Positions 52,850 to 61,333 of a DNA stretch of 64,000 nucleotides are shown one piece after another. A program made the translations under genes and the position numbers. Each line of letters starts with the position of its first letter. Within the stretch, counting starts at the first letter, position 1. The notes under the pieces are model-generated. The model was not told where the DNA came from and did no database searches. It saw only the letters and a program-made list of their open reading frames with translations. This DNA comes from UBA7446 sp965657545 (lineage in GTDB: Bacteria > Bacteroidota > Bacteroidia > Flavobacteriales > Flavobacteriaceae): assembly GCA_965657545.1 (NCBI GenBank), contig CBFHOG010000009.1:1-64000 (forward strand), given 5' to 3'.

Positions 52850-55299
52850 TAATTAAGTTCTTTTGAAAACAAATCAATTGTTTCCATACTTGCTTTTGAT
52901 TTAAGAATCTTATCTATGTCACTATATAAAATATATTTCCAATTATGAGATTTAAAACTTTCTTTAAATAAAGGATCTGAAATTCTATTCAGTTCATTTT
53001 CTCGATGATCTGGAATAATCATAATTTTTAATACTTCATTTGGTAAATTTGATCCCCGCTGAATCCCAGAAGTGAAATTAGTAGAATTCTCAACCTCGAT
53101 AATAACCTTAAATTTATTGTCTTTCATCCAAATTAAATCAATCATTTCGATTCTTTTTCTTGCAGTTGTATTTTTAATGTGGTTTTTTAAAGAGGATAAA
53201 TCACAAAAATCAGACAGCCTTTTATTTTGAATTGGTTCAGGTTGTTCTCTCTTCCCCACAAAACTTTGATAGTTTAATTTTTTTCCAACTCCAATTAGTT
53301 TATGGATAATTTCTGTATGTTTTGTGAAATCTTTTTCTACCTCAAGAGCATTGTACAGCCATCTTCCTCCTGACTTTGTAGCGTATTTTTGAAGAACGCT
53401 CGTAATTGATTTTACATCAGGTGTTAATCCATTAGGATATTTTTTATAAATAACAGCTAAAGCGTCATCCAATGTAATGCTAGTTTTTCTTCTTAAAAGT
53501 GAGATGATACTTTCTTCAACACGTTCTGTAAGCTGTCTGTCAGGATATTTTATATATTCCGATGGATTAATAAACCACCAAAATTTACCTGCTTTATTCG
53601 AGCCGTTTTCTGTTAGCTCAAATATTTTACCAATGTTCTTATTGAGAATTTGTTTGACATTTTCGTCAAAATCTTCTAAATCAAAGCCAGCACTTGATAT
53701 TTCTGCTAATAAGCCATTAAAAAGAAAAAGAAAAGGTGTTGGTTCATTTCTCAATGCTAAAATTTCAACTGCTTTATTAACTACAAAATGTTCAAATTCG
53801 TCTTTTTCAGTTTTTAATTTAACTTTTGGGGACTTTATACATCTTATATAAAAATCAGTTCCTGAAGTGCCATATGGGTTAGCAACATTTGCCTCTCCAG
53901 TTCTTCTGTTTTGTTGATGAATTACCTTTTCAATTTTGAAACCTGCTAAAGTAATTGACTTTAAAAATGCATTCCAAATAGGAATTTCTTTATTATGAAA
54001 AGTAAAGACTATTTTCCCATTATCTTTTAAAATTGTACGAAGATTTTTTAAAGCGTTTGTAAATCTTTGTTGATATAAATTGATATCTATTATACCATTT
54101 TTGATTGTGATTTCAGCATTGTAATTTGGAGTGTATTTTGAATCTATATTTTTGAGCCAATTAAGCCAAATAGAAGATAAATCTAAATACTGAACTAAAC
54201 CACCGTATGGAGGATCTGTCATTATGAAATTGATTGATTTTTCAGGTATATAATCTGTTATTGTATTAATGTCAACAACACCATATTTTAAATCAAATCC
54301 GCTTAACTTGTCTTTACTTTTAAGGCTCTCACTTACTTTTAGAGTTTTAGGAATTTTACCTAAATATTCTTCTACATTTTTTAGACAGCTTTCTACAGAT
54401 TGTTTGCCAAGACAACTTCCCTCAAAAACATACAATGGATTCATTTCCATTTTCCTACTTGCACAGATATATGCTGATCTTCCCCAGCTTGTGGAAAATG
54501 GCCGATTTGCACTTGCTCTTCTTGGAACACTCATTTTGGTTGTCAAATGCAGAGTCTGAATAAAACCGAAAAGCAACTGAATTTGAAGATGTTTGTTTTT
54601 TACTTTTTTTATTAAATCATATATTTTAGAAAGAACGTAAAGGTTTCTTCTTGTCCAGAGGTTAGAAAAATTGTTACCACCAACACAGTTAATAAAATTA
54701 GCATTAAATGAAGGTGAGTTTATAAATGGTTCATCTGGAAACCAGGTATTAATTTCAATTTTAGATTGTTCTTTAGCTAATTTTTGATCTTTTTCATTTG
54801 GTTCAGCTACATAACGAAATTTTCTTCGAGTCGGTCGTCCGTTTGTTTCATCAAGAATTTCAGAGTCAGTGTAATTTATGCCTAATTCATATAATACATC
54901 ATCCTCCCATTTAAAACTCTGAACAATAGTTTTTTCATTTGTTTTTCTTGAGTTAGTTGAATAATACTTTAAAAATATTTTGTCTTTTTTTAAATCATCA
55001 ACAATCTTTTCAACTTCAACTTTAAATTTTTCAACTTCAAATTTTGTAGAATAAACTTCAATGATAAAGGATGTCAAAGGGTTTAAATCAAATGCAACGG
55101 CTTTTCTGTTTGCTTTTACTGCTTCAAAAGCACTAATTGCACTACCAGAAAAAGGATCTAAAAAAATACCATCTTCAGGAGTATAATTTTCAATATATTC
55201 TTTCCAGATATTATGAGGTTTTTTCCCCCAATACTTCATTGCAGTATATATTGGTGGACGTGTGTCTTCTACGAGTGCGAAATTAATGTCCGTCATCAT
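52849..55299 (-). CDS. Large DNA methyltransferase with possible nuclease-like C-terminus
   Basis: 816 aa. N-terminal IYTAMKYWGKKPHNIW and motif I DPFSGSAISAFEA (48-60), then motif IV TDPPYGGL around residue 360 within INFIMTDPPYGGLVQYLDL, as in DUF1156-type adenine methylases. After ~560 there is a winged-helix-like region (SIISLLRRKTSITLDDALAV) and, from ~715, a domain with IDLIWMKDNKFKVIIEVENS whose D...EVE pattern recalls PD-(D/E)xK nucleases. This could be a methylase-nuclease fusion. Coupled to the 282-aa methylase. Low GC compared with flanks fits horizontal transfer. Confidence 0.85.
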   Translation of the reverse strand: MMTDINFALVEDTRPPIYTAMKYWGKKPHNIWKEYIENYTPEDGIFLDPFSGSAISAFEAVKANRKAVAFDLNPLTSFIIEVYSTKFEVEKFKVEVEKIVDDLKKDKIFLKYYSTNSRKTNEKTIVQSFKWEDDVLYELGINYTDSEILDETNGRPTRRKFRYVAEPNEKDQKLAKEQSKIEINTWFPDEPFINSPSFNANFINCVGGNNFSNLWTRRNLYVLSKIYDLIKKVKNKHLQIQLLFGFIQTLHLTTKMSVPRRASANRPFSTSWGRSAYICASRKMEMNPLYVFEGSCLGKQSVESCLKNVEEYLGKIPKTLKVSESLKSKDKLSGFDLKYGVVDINTITDYIPEKSINFIMTDPPYGGLVQYLDLSSIWLNWLKNIDSKYTPNYNAEITIKNGIIDINLYQQRFTNALKNLRTILKDNGKIVFTFHNKEIPIWNAFLKSITLAGFKIEKVIHQQNRRTGEANVANPYGTSGTDFYIRCIKSPKVKLKTEKDEFEHFVVNKAVEILALRNEPTPFLFLFNGLLAEISSAGFDLEDFDENVKQILNKNIGKIFELTENGSNKAGKFWWFINPSEYIKYPDRQLTERVEESIISLLRRKTSITLDDALAVIYKKYPNGLTPDVKSITSVLQKYATKSGGRWLYNALEVEKDFTKHTEIIHKLIGVGKKLNYQSFVGKREQPEPIQNKRLSDFCDLSSLKNHIKNTTARKRIEMIDLIWMKDNKFKVIIEVENSTNFTSGIQRGSNLPNEVLKIMIIPDHRENELNRISDPLFKESFKSHNWKYILYSDIDKILKSKASMETIDLFSKELN

Positions 55300-55488
55300 G
55301 TTTTTTAATCTTCAAAGTTACTCTATATAAGTTTTTTTTCTTAGTTAATTTCGAAAAAACAGCTCTTTTAATTTGTAGTAAGAACAACTTACACCTATAA
55401 AATTTTAAATACCATGTCTAGGAACAAAAAGTACAAATCTTTAGTAGAACAGATTTGGGTCTAATTCTAGTCTAAAACTACAAAAAAT

Positions 55489-55518
55489 TTGTTTATTTCA
55501 ATTTTGGGTGTACATTTG
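55489..55518 (+). promoter_or_regulatory. Promoter of the pheA operon (TTG-N19-TACATTTG)
   Basis: TTG at 55489-55491 and TACATTTG at 55511-55518 are 19 bp apart. The expected start lies within a few bases of the leader-peptide ATG at 55527. Confidence 0.88.
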
Positions 55519-55526
55519 CCACCGTA

Positions 55527-55580
55527 ATGAAAACAAACACATATTATACATCTTTCTACTACTTCTATAACGGGAGATAG
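55527..55580 (+). CDS. Phe/Tyr-rich leader peptide of the pheA operon
   Basis: 17 codons: MKTNTYYTSFYYFYNGR. Five Tyr and two Phe occur within nine residues, the products of the operon that follows. The TAG is directly followed by CAGGGT (55581-55586), which can pair with ACCCTG (55616-55621). A ribosome stalled for lack of charged tRNA-Tyr or tRNA-Phe leaves CAGGGT free, while one reaching the stop covers it. This is the classic arrangement of an attenuation peptide. Confidence 0.85.
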   Translation: MKTNTYYTSFYYFYNGR

Positions 55581-55643
55581 CAGGGTGTATATAATGTTGA
55601 ATAAACGAATTTAAAACCCTGAGCTAACGTTCGGGGTTTTTTT
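55581..55643 (+). terminator. Attenuator: antiterminator and terminator hairpins before pheA
   Basis: Terminator: AAAACCC (55613-55619) with GGGTTTT (55634-55640), followed by T7 (55637-55643). Antiterminator: CAGGGT (55581-55586) with ACCCTG (55616-55621). They share the CCC segment, so they are mutually exclusive. Confidence 0.85.
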
Positions 55644-55670
55644 ATGTGCGTAAAACAAGAAAACAAAACC

Positions 55671-56495
55671 ATGGAACCAAAAATTGCCATACAAGGAATC
55701 AGAGGCTCGTACCACCACGAGGTGGCCGCGCAGTTGTTTGGCACAGCCGTAGCATTAGACGAATGTTTGTCGTTTGATGCCTTGGTGGCTTCGGTTACTT
55801 CGGGTGCCGTTAGCCACGGCGTTATGGCACTTGAAAATTCCATCGCTGGTTCTATTATTCCCAACTATGCCCTTATGGACAAAAACGACTTGCACATTGT
55901 TGCCGAGGCGTTTATCCGTATTGAGCATCAGCTTATGGCACTGCCAGGTACAAAAATTGAAGACCTCACAGAAGTGGCTTCGCATCCTATGGCGTTGTTG
56001 CAATGCAAAGACTTTTTTGCTACCCAACCGCACATCAAACTCATAGAAGACGCCGATACGGCGGAGGTTGCCCAACGCATTGCCGAAAAGCACATCAGCG
56101 GTTTGGGTGCTATTGCTTCCAAAATTGCTGCCCAGCTTTATGGTTTAGATATTGTTGCGCCTAACATTCACAGCATTGCCAACAATGCCACACGCTTTGT
56201 AGTGGTCAAAACAGCAGCAAATACGTCTGAAGATATCGATAAGGCATCCATAAAATTTGTGTTAGATCACAAACGTGGAAGCTTGGCTGCGGTACTTAAT
56301 GTACTCAGCGATTGTAAGCTCAACCTAACTAAAATTCAGTCCATGCCTGTGGTAGAAACGCCGTGGAAATACTCCTTTTTTGTAGATGTTACGTTTGATG
56401 AAGTAGCTTTTTACACCAAAGCGATACAGCTATTGGAAATCATGACAGAATCGTTAAAAGTATTGGGAACCTATAAAAATCAACTGAACGCATGA
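55671..56495 (+). CDS. pheA: Prephenate dehydratase
   Basis: 274 aa from the ATG at 55671 (MEPKIAIQGIRGSYHHEVAA); an in-frame ATG at 55644 lies in the attenuator T run. It converts prephenate to phenylpyruvate. The catalytic Thr is in NNATRFVVV, and a C-terminal ACT domain (IKFVLDHKRGSLAAVLNVLS, ~195-270) would bind Phe for feedback inhibition. First gene after the attenuator; it overlaps the next by ATGA. Confidence 0.95.
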   Translation: MEPKIAIQGIRGSYHHEVAAQLFGTAVALDECLSFDALVASVTSGAVSHGVMALENSIAGSIIPNYALMDKNDLHIVAEAFIRIEHQLMALPGTKIEDLTEVASHPMALLQCKDFFATQPHIKLIEDADTAEVAQRIAEKHISGLGAIASKIAAQLYGLDIVAPNIHSIANNATRFVVVKTAANTSEDIDKASIKFVLDHKRGSLAAVLNVLSDCKLNLTKIQSMPVVETPWKYSFFVDVTFDEVAFYTKAIQLLEIMTESLKVLGTYKNQLNA

Positions 56496-57640
56496 AACCT
56501 GCCAATAGATTAAATAGCGTTCAAGAATACTACTTCTCTCGCAAGCTACGCGAAGTGCGTGGCCTTGTGGCAAATGGGAAGGATATCATCAATATGGGTA
56601 TTGGAAGTCCAGACCTTGCGCCACCGCAAGAAGTGGTGGAGGCACTAACGCAGAGCCTTTCGCAACCCACGGCACACAAATATCAAAGCTACCAAGGTAC
56701 GCCCAAGCTGCGTCAAACCATTGCAAGCTACTACCAAACGTTTTTTGGTGTTTCACTAAATCCCGAAAATGAAGTGCTTCCGCTTATGGGGTCTAAAGAA
56801 GGGATTATGCACGTGTCTATGGCGTTCCTAAACGAAGGCGATGGCGTATTGATTCCCAATCCGGGATACCCAACCTATGCTTCGGTAACGGAGTTGGTAG
56901 GTGCGCGCGCCGTTCCATATACATTAAGTACGGCCAACGATTGGTTGCCAGATTTGGAGGCGCTTGAAAAATTAGATTTGTCTGGCGTAAAATTGATGTG
57001 GATCAACTACCCACACATGCCTACCGGAGCAAAAGCCACCTTGGATATTTTCAAGGAGCTAATTGCCTTTGCGACCAAACACGATATTCTTATTATCAAC
57101 GATAATCCGTATGCGCATATTCTTAGCGACACCCCGCTAAGTTTACTCGCCGTTGAAGGGGCAGATAAGGTTGCGTTGGAGTTTCAATCGTTAAGCAAGG
57201 CGTACAATATGGCAGGCTGGCGCGTGGGAATGGTATGCGGAAATGCAGACCTAATCACACAGGTGTTAAAGGTGAAAAGCAATATGGACTCAGGGATGTT
57301 TTTTGGCATTCAGCAAGGCGCTATGGCAGCCTTAAACCAACGTTCAGACTGGTTCGCGCAGATAAATGACGTGTATCAAAAACGTCGTGAGTGGGTGTGG
57401 AAAATCGCAGATGCGCTGAATACCACCTACCAAAAAGATACAGCCGGTATGTTTGTTTGGGCAAAATTGCCCGAAGGCGCAGCAGACAGCGAATCCTATA
57501 TCGATGCCTTGTTGCACGAGCATGGTATTTTTATTGCACCCGGAACCATATTTGGTACGGCAGGCGAAGGCTATATCCGTTTTTCGCTTTGCGTTTCCGA
57601 AGAAAGAATTAAAGAAGCATTAAACCGAATTACGTTATGA
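56492..57640 (+). CDS. Class I/II aminotransferase (aromatic or aspartate type)
   Basis: 382 aa PLP enzyme. Conserved parts: NMGIGSPDLAPPQEVVEAL, GSKEGIMHVSMAFLNEGD, NPGYPTYASV, INYPHMPTGA, NDNPYAHI and PLP-lysine SLSKAYNMAGWRVGMV. In this operon it most likely makes Phe and Tyr from their keto acids, though related proteins also act on aspartate or diaminopimelate. Coupled to pheA and tyrA by ATGA overlaps on both sides. Confidence 0.92.
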   Translation: MKPANRLNSVQEYYFSRKLREVRGLVANGKDIINMGIGSPDLAPPQEVVEALTQSLSQPTAHKYQSYQGTPKLRQTIASYYQTFFGVSLNPENEVLPLMGSKEGIMHVSMAFLNEGDGVLIPNPGYPTYASVTELVGARAVPYTLSTANDWLPDLEALEKLDLSGVKLMWINYPHMPTGAKATLDIFKELIAFATKHDILIINDNPYAHILSDTPLSLLAVEGADKVALEFQSLSKAYNMAGWRVGMVCGNADLITQVLKVKSNMDSGMFFGIQQGAMAALNQRSDWFAQINDVYQKRREWVWKIADALNTTYQKDTAGMFVWAKLPEGAADSESYIDALLHEHGIFIAPGTIFGTAGEGYIRFSLCVSEERIKEALNRITL

Positions 57641-58482
57641 AAGTCAATTTTGTAGGGATCGGATTAATGAATGGGTCGCTTTCGTTGGATTTACAACGAC
57701 TTTTTCCAAACGTGCTTTTGGAAGGCATCAGCCGAAAAGAGACCACGCTTGACCGTGCTATGGCGCTCGGGCTTATTCATCAAAAAGGTACATTAGACAG
57801 CATTGAAAATGCGGAAATGGTGTTTGTTTCTATCCCCGTTGAAGCAATTACAAAGCTGCTTCCGCAAATTTTAGATAAGGTAGGCGAGAACACCTTGGTG
57901 GTGGATTTTGGATCGACCAAAACAGCCATTTGCGAAGCGGTAGCCACACACCCAAAACGCGATCAGTTTTTGGCAGCACACCCCATTGCGGGTACCGAGT
58001 TTTCAGGCCCCGATGCGGCGATTTCAAATTTATATGACGGTAAGACGATGATGCTTTGTGAAGCAACACGCACCCGCCCAGATTTGTTGCAACGCGCCGA
58101 AAATCTTTTAAAAGAACTCAATATGGTGGTGCGTCATATGGACCCCGTTGCGCACGATAGGCACATTGCCTATGTGTCGCATTTGTCGCACATCACCTCA
58201 TTTATGCTTGGAAAAACGGTCTTGGAAAAAGAAACCGATGAGCAAAACATCTTTGATATGGCAGGTAGTGGATTTGCGTCCACGGTACGCCTTGCTAAAA
58301 GTTCACCCGAAATGTGGATGCCCATTTTTTTACAAAACAAGGATAACGTTTTGGAAACACTAAATGAGTACATTTCCAACCTGAATGCCTTCAAAGAAAA
58401 ACTTGAAGTAGAAGCAGTGGAAGAGCTGCTTGCCGAAATGAAAGATATTAATAGAATAAAATCAATATTAAAACACAATTAA
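57637..58482 (+). CDS. tyrA: Prephenate dehydrogenase
   Basis: 281 aa. An N-terminal Rossmann domain (VNFVGIGLMNGSLSLDL, Gly motif) and VFVSIPVEAI, VDFGSTKTAI, AAHPIAGTEFSGP (catalytic His), HDRHIAYVSHLSHITSF are typical of TyrA. It oxidatively decarboxylates prephenate to 4-hydroxyphenylpyruvate. Unlike pheA it has no ACT domain. It is 8 bp before the DAHP synthase gene. Confidence 0.95.
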   Translation: MKVNFVGIGLMNGSLSLDLQRLFPNVLLEGISRKETTLDRAMALGLIHQKGTLDSIENAEMVFVSIPVEAITKLLPQILDKVGENTLVVDFGSTKTAICEAVATHPKRDQFLAAHPIAGTEFSGPDAAISNLYDGKTMMLCEATRTRPDLLQRAENLLKELNMVVRHMDPVAHDRHIAYVSHLSHITSFMLGKTVLEKETDEQNIFDMAGSGFASTVRLAKSSPEMWMPIFLQNKDNVLETLNEYISNLNAFKEKLEVEAVEELLAEMKDINRIKSILKHN

Positions 58483-58490
58483 ATACAACC

Positions 58491-59573
58491 ATGGAGAATA
58501 ACCCGAAAATGCGCCAATGGCTCAACGACTTTGAGCTTGATCATCCGCTCGTAATTGCAGGACCTTGTAGCGCTGAAACTGAAGAACAAGTGCTAAAAAT
58601 AGCACATCAACTTAAAGATACAGACGCTACTGCTTTTCGCGCAGGTATTTGGAAGCCAAGAACCCGACCCGGAAACTTTGAGGGCGTTGGTGCTATTGGA
58701 CTAAAATGGCTACAACGTGTAAAGGAAGAAACAGGAATGCTTACTTGTACTGAAGTTGCCAATCGCGCCCACGTACAACTGGCGTTAGAGCATGATATTG
58801 ATATCCTATGGATTGGCGCACGCTCAACGGTTAGCCCGTTTATTGTGCAAGAAATTGCCGATGCGCTTGAAGGCACAGATAAAATTGTATTGGTCAAAAA
58901 CCCTGTAAATCCAGACTTGTCTTTATGGCTAGGCGGGATTGAGCGCTTATACACCGCCAATATCAAAAATCTTGGGGTTATCCACAGAGGATTCTCTGCC
59001 TATGAGAAAACAAAATACCGCAACAATCCAGAGTGGCAAATCGTAGTGGAACTGCAAAACCGTTTCCCTGATTTACCGCTTATTTGTGATCCGTCGCATA
59101 TTGCCGGCCGTCGTGATATTCTTCAAGACATTTGCCAAACCGCATTGGATTTGAATTTTGATGGATTGATGGTGGAAACACACTGGGATCCGGACAATGC
59201 TTGGAGTGATGCTGCACAGCAAATCACACCAGACACCTTGGTTAAAATGATGGAAGACTTGAAAATCCGCAAAGAAACCGATGACGATGCCGATTACAAA
59301 AACAAACTCAACACATTACGTACGCAAATTGACGTTATTGACGCAGGTTTGTTGGAAAGCTTAAGTAAGCGTATGAAAATCGCGAATGAAATTGGGGAAC
59401 TCAAAAAGGCTCATAACGTGGCGGTATTGCAATCGAAGCGTTGGAATGAAATTTTGGGTAAAATGATTTTAGACGGCGATGAAAAAGGGCTTAGTGAAGA
59501 ATTCATTCTAAGAATCTTTAAGGCGATTCACCAAGAATCGATCAATCACCAAGATCAGATTATTAACGGTTAA
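58491..59573 (+). CDS. Bifunctional DAHP synthase / chorismate mutase
   Basis: 360 aa. The DAHP-synthase barrel (residues ~15-260) has VIAGPCSAETEEQVL, FRAGIWKPRTRPGNFEGVG, KNPVNPDLSLWLGGIERL and CDPSHIAGRRD. The C-terminal ~85 residues form a chorismate mutase helix bundle (LRTQIDVIDAGLLESLSKRM, IANEIGELKKAH). It performs the first committed shikimate step and the chorismate to prephenate step, so the mutase domain feeds PheA and TyrA and probably gives feedback control. Confidence 0.95.
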   Translation: MENNPKMRQWLNDFELDHPLVIAGPCSAETEEQVLKIAHQLKDTDATAFRAGIWKPRTRPGNFEGVGAIGLKWLQRVKEETGMLTCTEVANRAHVQLALEHDIDILWIGARSTVSPFIVQEIADALEGTDKIVLVKNPVNPDLSLWLGGIERLYTANIKNLGVIHRGFSAYEKTKYRNNPEWQIVVELQNRFPDLPLICDPSHIAGRRDILQDICQTALDLNFDGLMVETHWDPDNAWSDAAQQITPDTLVKMMEDLKIRKETDDDADYKNKLNTLRTQIDVIDAGLLESLSKRMKIANEIGELKKAHNVAVLQSKRWNEILGKMILDGDEKGLSEEFILRIFKAIHQESINHQDQIING

Positions 59574-59607
59574 TGCGTATAAACCAAAAATCCGTTAATT
59601 TGGCTGT

Positions 59608-60555
59608 ATGACAGGAGTCGTGTACAAATCAACGGGTAGTTGGTATCACATAAAAGATGCCCAGGGGAAACTAATCCCCTGTCGCATCAAGGGTAAGTTC
59701 CGCATTGAAGGACTCACAAGTACCAGTCCTGTTGCCGTGGGCGATGTCGTTGACGCTACCATTAAAGACACGCAAGACGGCCCACAAGGGGTGATTACCA
59801 CTATTCACGAGCGTAAGAACTATATCGTGCGTAAATCTGTGAATCTGTCCAAGCAAATTCACATTATTGCAGCCAATATCGACTGTGCTTTTTTGTTGGT
59901 TACGCTGAATAATCCCATAACCTATCCTGCCTTTATTGATCGTTTTTTGGCTACTGCCGAAGCCTATGAAATTGAAACGGTATTGTTGTTCAACAAGGAA
60001 GACACCTACAGCGATGATGAGTCTGAGCAAATTCAGGCGTTAAAAGAAATGTATAGCAAAATTGGTTATACCTGTTTGGAAATTTCTGCGCTAAAGGGGA
60101 TTAATTTAGACAGCGTTAAGGGCTGGATGAAAGGGAAAACCTGTATGCTTTCGGGGCATAGCGGGGTTGGAAAATCTACGCTCATCAACAGCTTAGCACC
60201 AGGGTTAAATATTAAGACAGCGGAAATTTCTGCGCAGCACGCGCAAGGGCAGCATACCACCACTTTTGCAGAAATGCATGATTTGGATTTTGGTGCGCGA
60301 ATAGTTGATACACCGGGCATTCGTGGTTTTGGGATAGTCAATATGGAACAAGAAGAAATTGGTGATTATTTCCGTGAATTTTTTGAACGTAAAGAAAACT
60401 GCAAGTTTAACAACTGCCTTCACCTTGAAGAGCCCAAATGTGCCATTAAAGCAGGAGTAGCCTCGGGTGAAATTGCCGCTTCTCGTTACAAAAGCTATGC
60501 GCAGATAATGGCAGGTGATGAGGCGCAGTATCGCACAGATTTTTGGGACGTATGA
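59608..60555 (+). CDS. rsgA: Ribosome small subunit-dependent GTPase A
   Basis: 315 aa circularly permuted GTPase for 30S maturation. An OB-fold N-terminus (VVYKSTGSWYHIKDAQG) precedes G4-like LFNKEDTY, then G1 GHSGVGKSTLINSL (around residue 185), G3 DTPGIRGFG, and a C-terminal zinc motif with CKFNNCLHLEEPKC. Typical length and order. Overlaps dtd by ATGA. Confidence 0.97.
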   Translation: MTGVVYKSTGSWYHIKDAQGKLIPCRIKGKFRIEGLTSTSPVAVGDVVDATIKDTQDGPQGVITTIHERKNYIVRKSVNLSKQIHIIAANIDCAFLLVTLNNPITYPAFIDRFLATAEAYEIETVLLFNKEDTYSDDESEQIQALKEMYSKIGYTCLEISALKGINLDSVKGWMKGKTCMLSGHSGVGKSTLINSLAPGLNIKTAEISAQHAQGQHTTTFAEMHDLDFGARIVDTPGIRGFGIVNMEQEEIGDYFREFFERKENCKFNNCLHLEEPKCAIKAGVASGEIAASRYKSYAQIMAGDEAQYRTDFWDV

Positions 60556-61007
60556 GAGCTGTATTACAACGTGTTTCAAAAGCACAAGTTACCGCAAATA
60601 AAACGCATGTGCAGCGTATTGGCAACGGACTTGTTGTGTTGCTGGGCATCACCCACACAGACCTTCCTGAAGATGTAGATTGGCTTATTCAAAAAATAGT
60701 CAATATGCGCATATTTAACGACGAAAATGCTGTGATGAACAAAAGCGTTCTTGATGTCGGAGGCGAGCTGCTCGTGGTAAGTCAGTTTACTCTTTTTGCG
60801 CAAACCAAAAAAGGGAACAGACCCTCATATAGCGAAGCAGCAAAGCACGATATAGCAGTGCCTTTGTATGACATGTTTTTAGAAAAAGCGGCTTTGACAA
60901 TGGGAAAACCCATACAGTGCGGTATTTTTGGTGCAGACATGCAAATCGATTTGGTAAACGATGGTCCCGTGACGATTATAATAGATTCAAAAAATAGAGA
61001 TTTATGA
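60552..61007 (+). CDS. dtd: D-aminoacyl-tRNA deacylase
   Basis: 151 aa from the ATG at 60552 (MRAVLQRVSKAQV), overlapping the rsgA stop. SQFTLFAQTKKGNRPSYSEA and the C-terminal NDGPVTIIID are the conserved DTD segments (cis-Pro region). It removes D-amino acids (and glycine from tRNA-Ala) for proofreading. ATGA overlap with the next gene. Confidence 0.97.
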   Translation: MRAVLQRVSKAQVTANKTHVQRIGNGLVVLLGITHTDLPEDVDWLIQKIVNMRIFNDENAVMNKSVLDVGGELLVVSQFTLFAQTKKGNRPSYSEAAKHDIAVPLYDMFLEKAALTMGKPIQCGIFGADMQIDLVNDGPVTIIIDSKNRDL

Positions 61008-61333
61008 ACATTCAAGATGCACAAAAAGCGGTAGATGCTTGGATTAAAACCCATGGCGTACGTTATTTCAACGAACTCACCAATATGGCACAGCTTACCG
61101 AAGAGGTTGGAGAAGTTGCCCGTATTATTGCACGCAGATATGGAGAGCAATCCGAAAAAGAAAGCGACAAGGACAAGGACTTAGGCGAAGAATTGGCCGA
61201 TGTACTTTTTGTGTTATTGTGTTTGGCAAATCAAACCGATACCGATTTACAAGCAGCTTTTGATCGCAAATTAGAAATCAAAACCCAACGTGACCACGAG
61301 CGTCATCATAACAATCCAAAACTTCGTTCATGA
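61004..61333 (+). CDS. MazG-like nucleotide pyrophosphohydrolase
   Basis: 109 aa all-alpha NTP pyrophosphohydrolase. The Mg-binding ELTNMAQLTEEVGEVARIIA (ExxE) and LGEELADVLFVLLCLANQ (ExxD) motifs are present, matching MazG-like proteins of this length. It probably cleans up aberrant nucleotides. Coupled by 4-bp overlaps to dtd and aroA. Confidence 0.92.
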   Translation: MNIQDAQKAVDAWIKTHGVRYFNELTNMAQLTEEVGEVARIIARRYGEQSEKESDKDKDLGEELADVLFVLLCLANQTDTDLQAAFDRKLEIKTQRDHERHHNNPKLRS

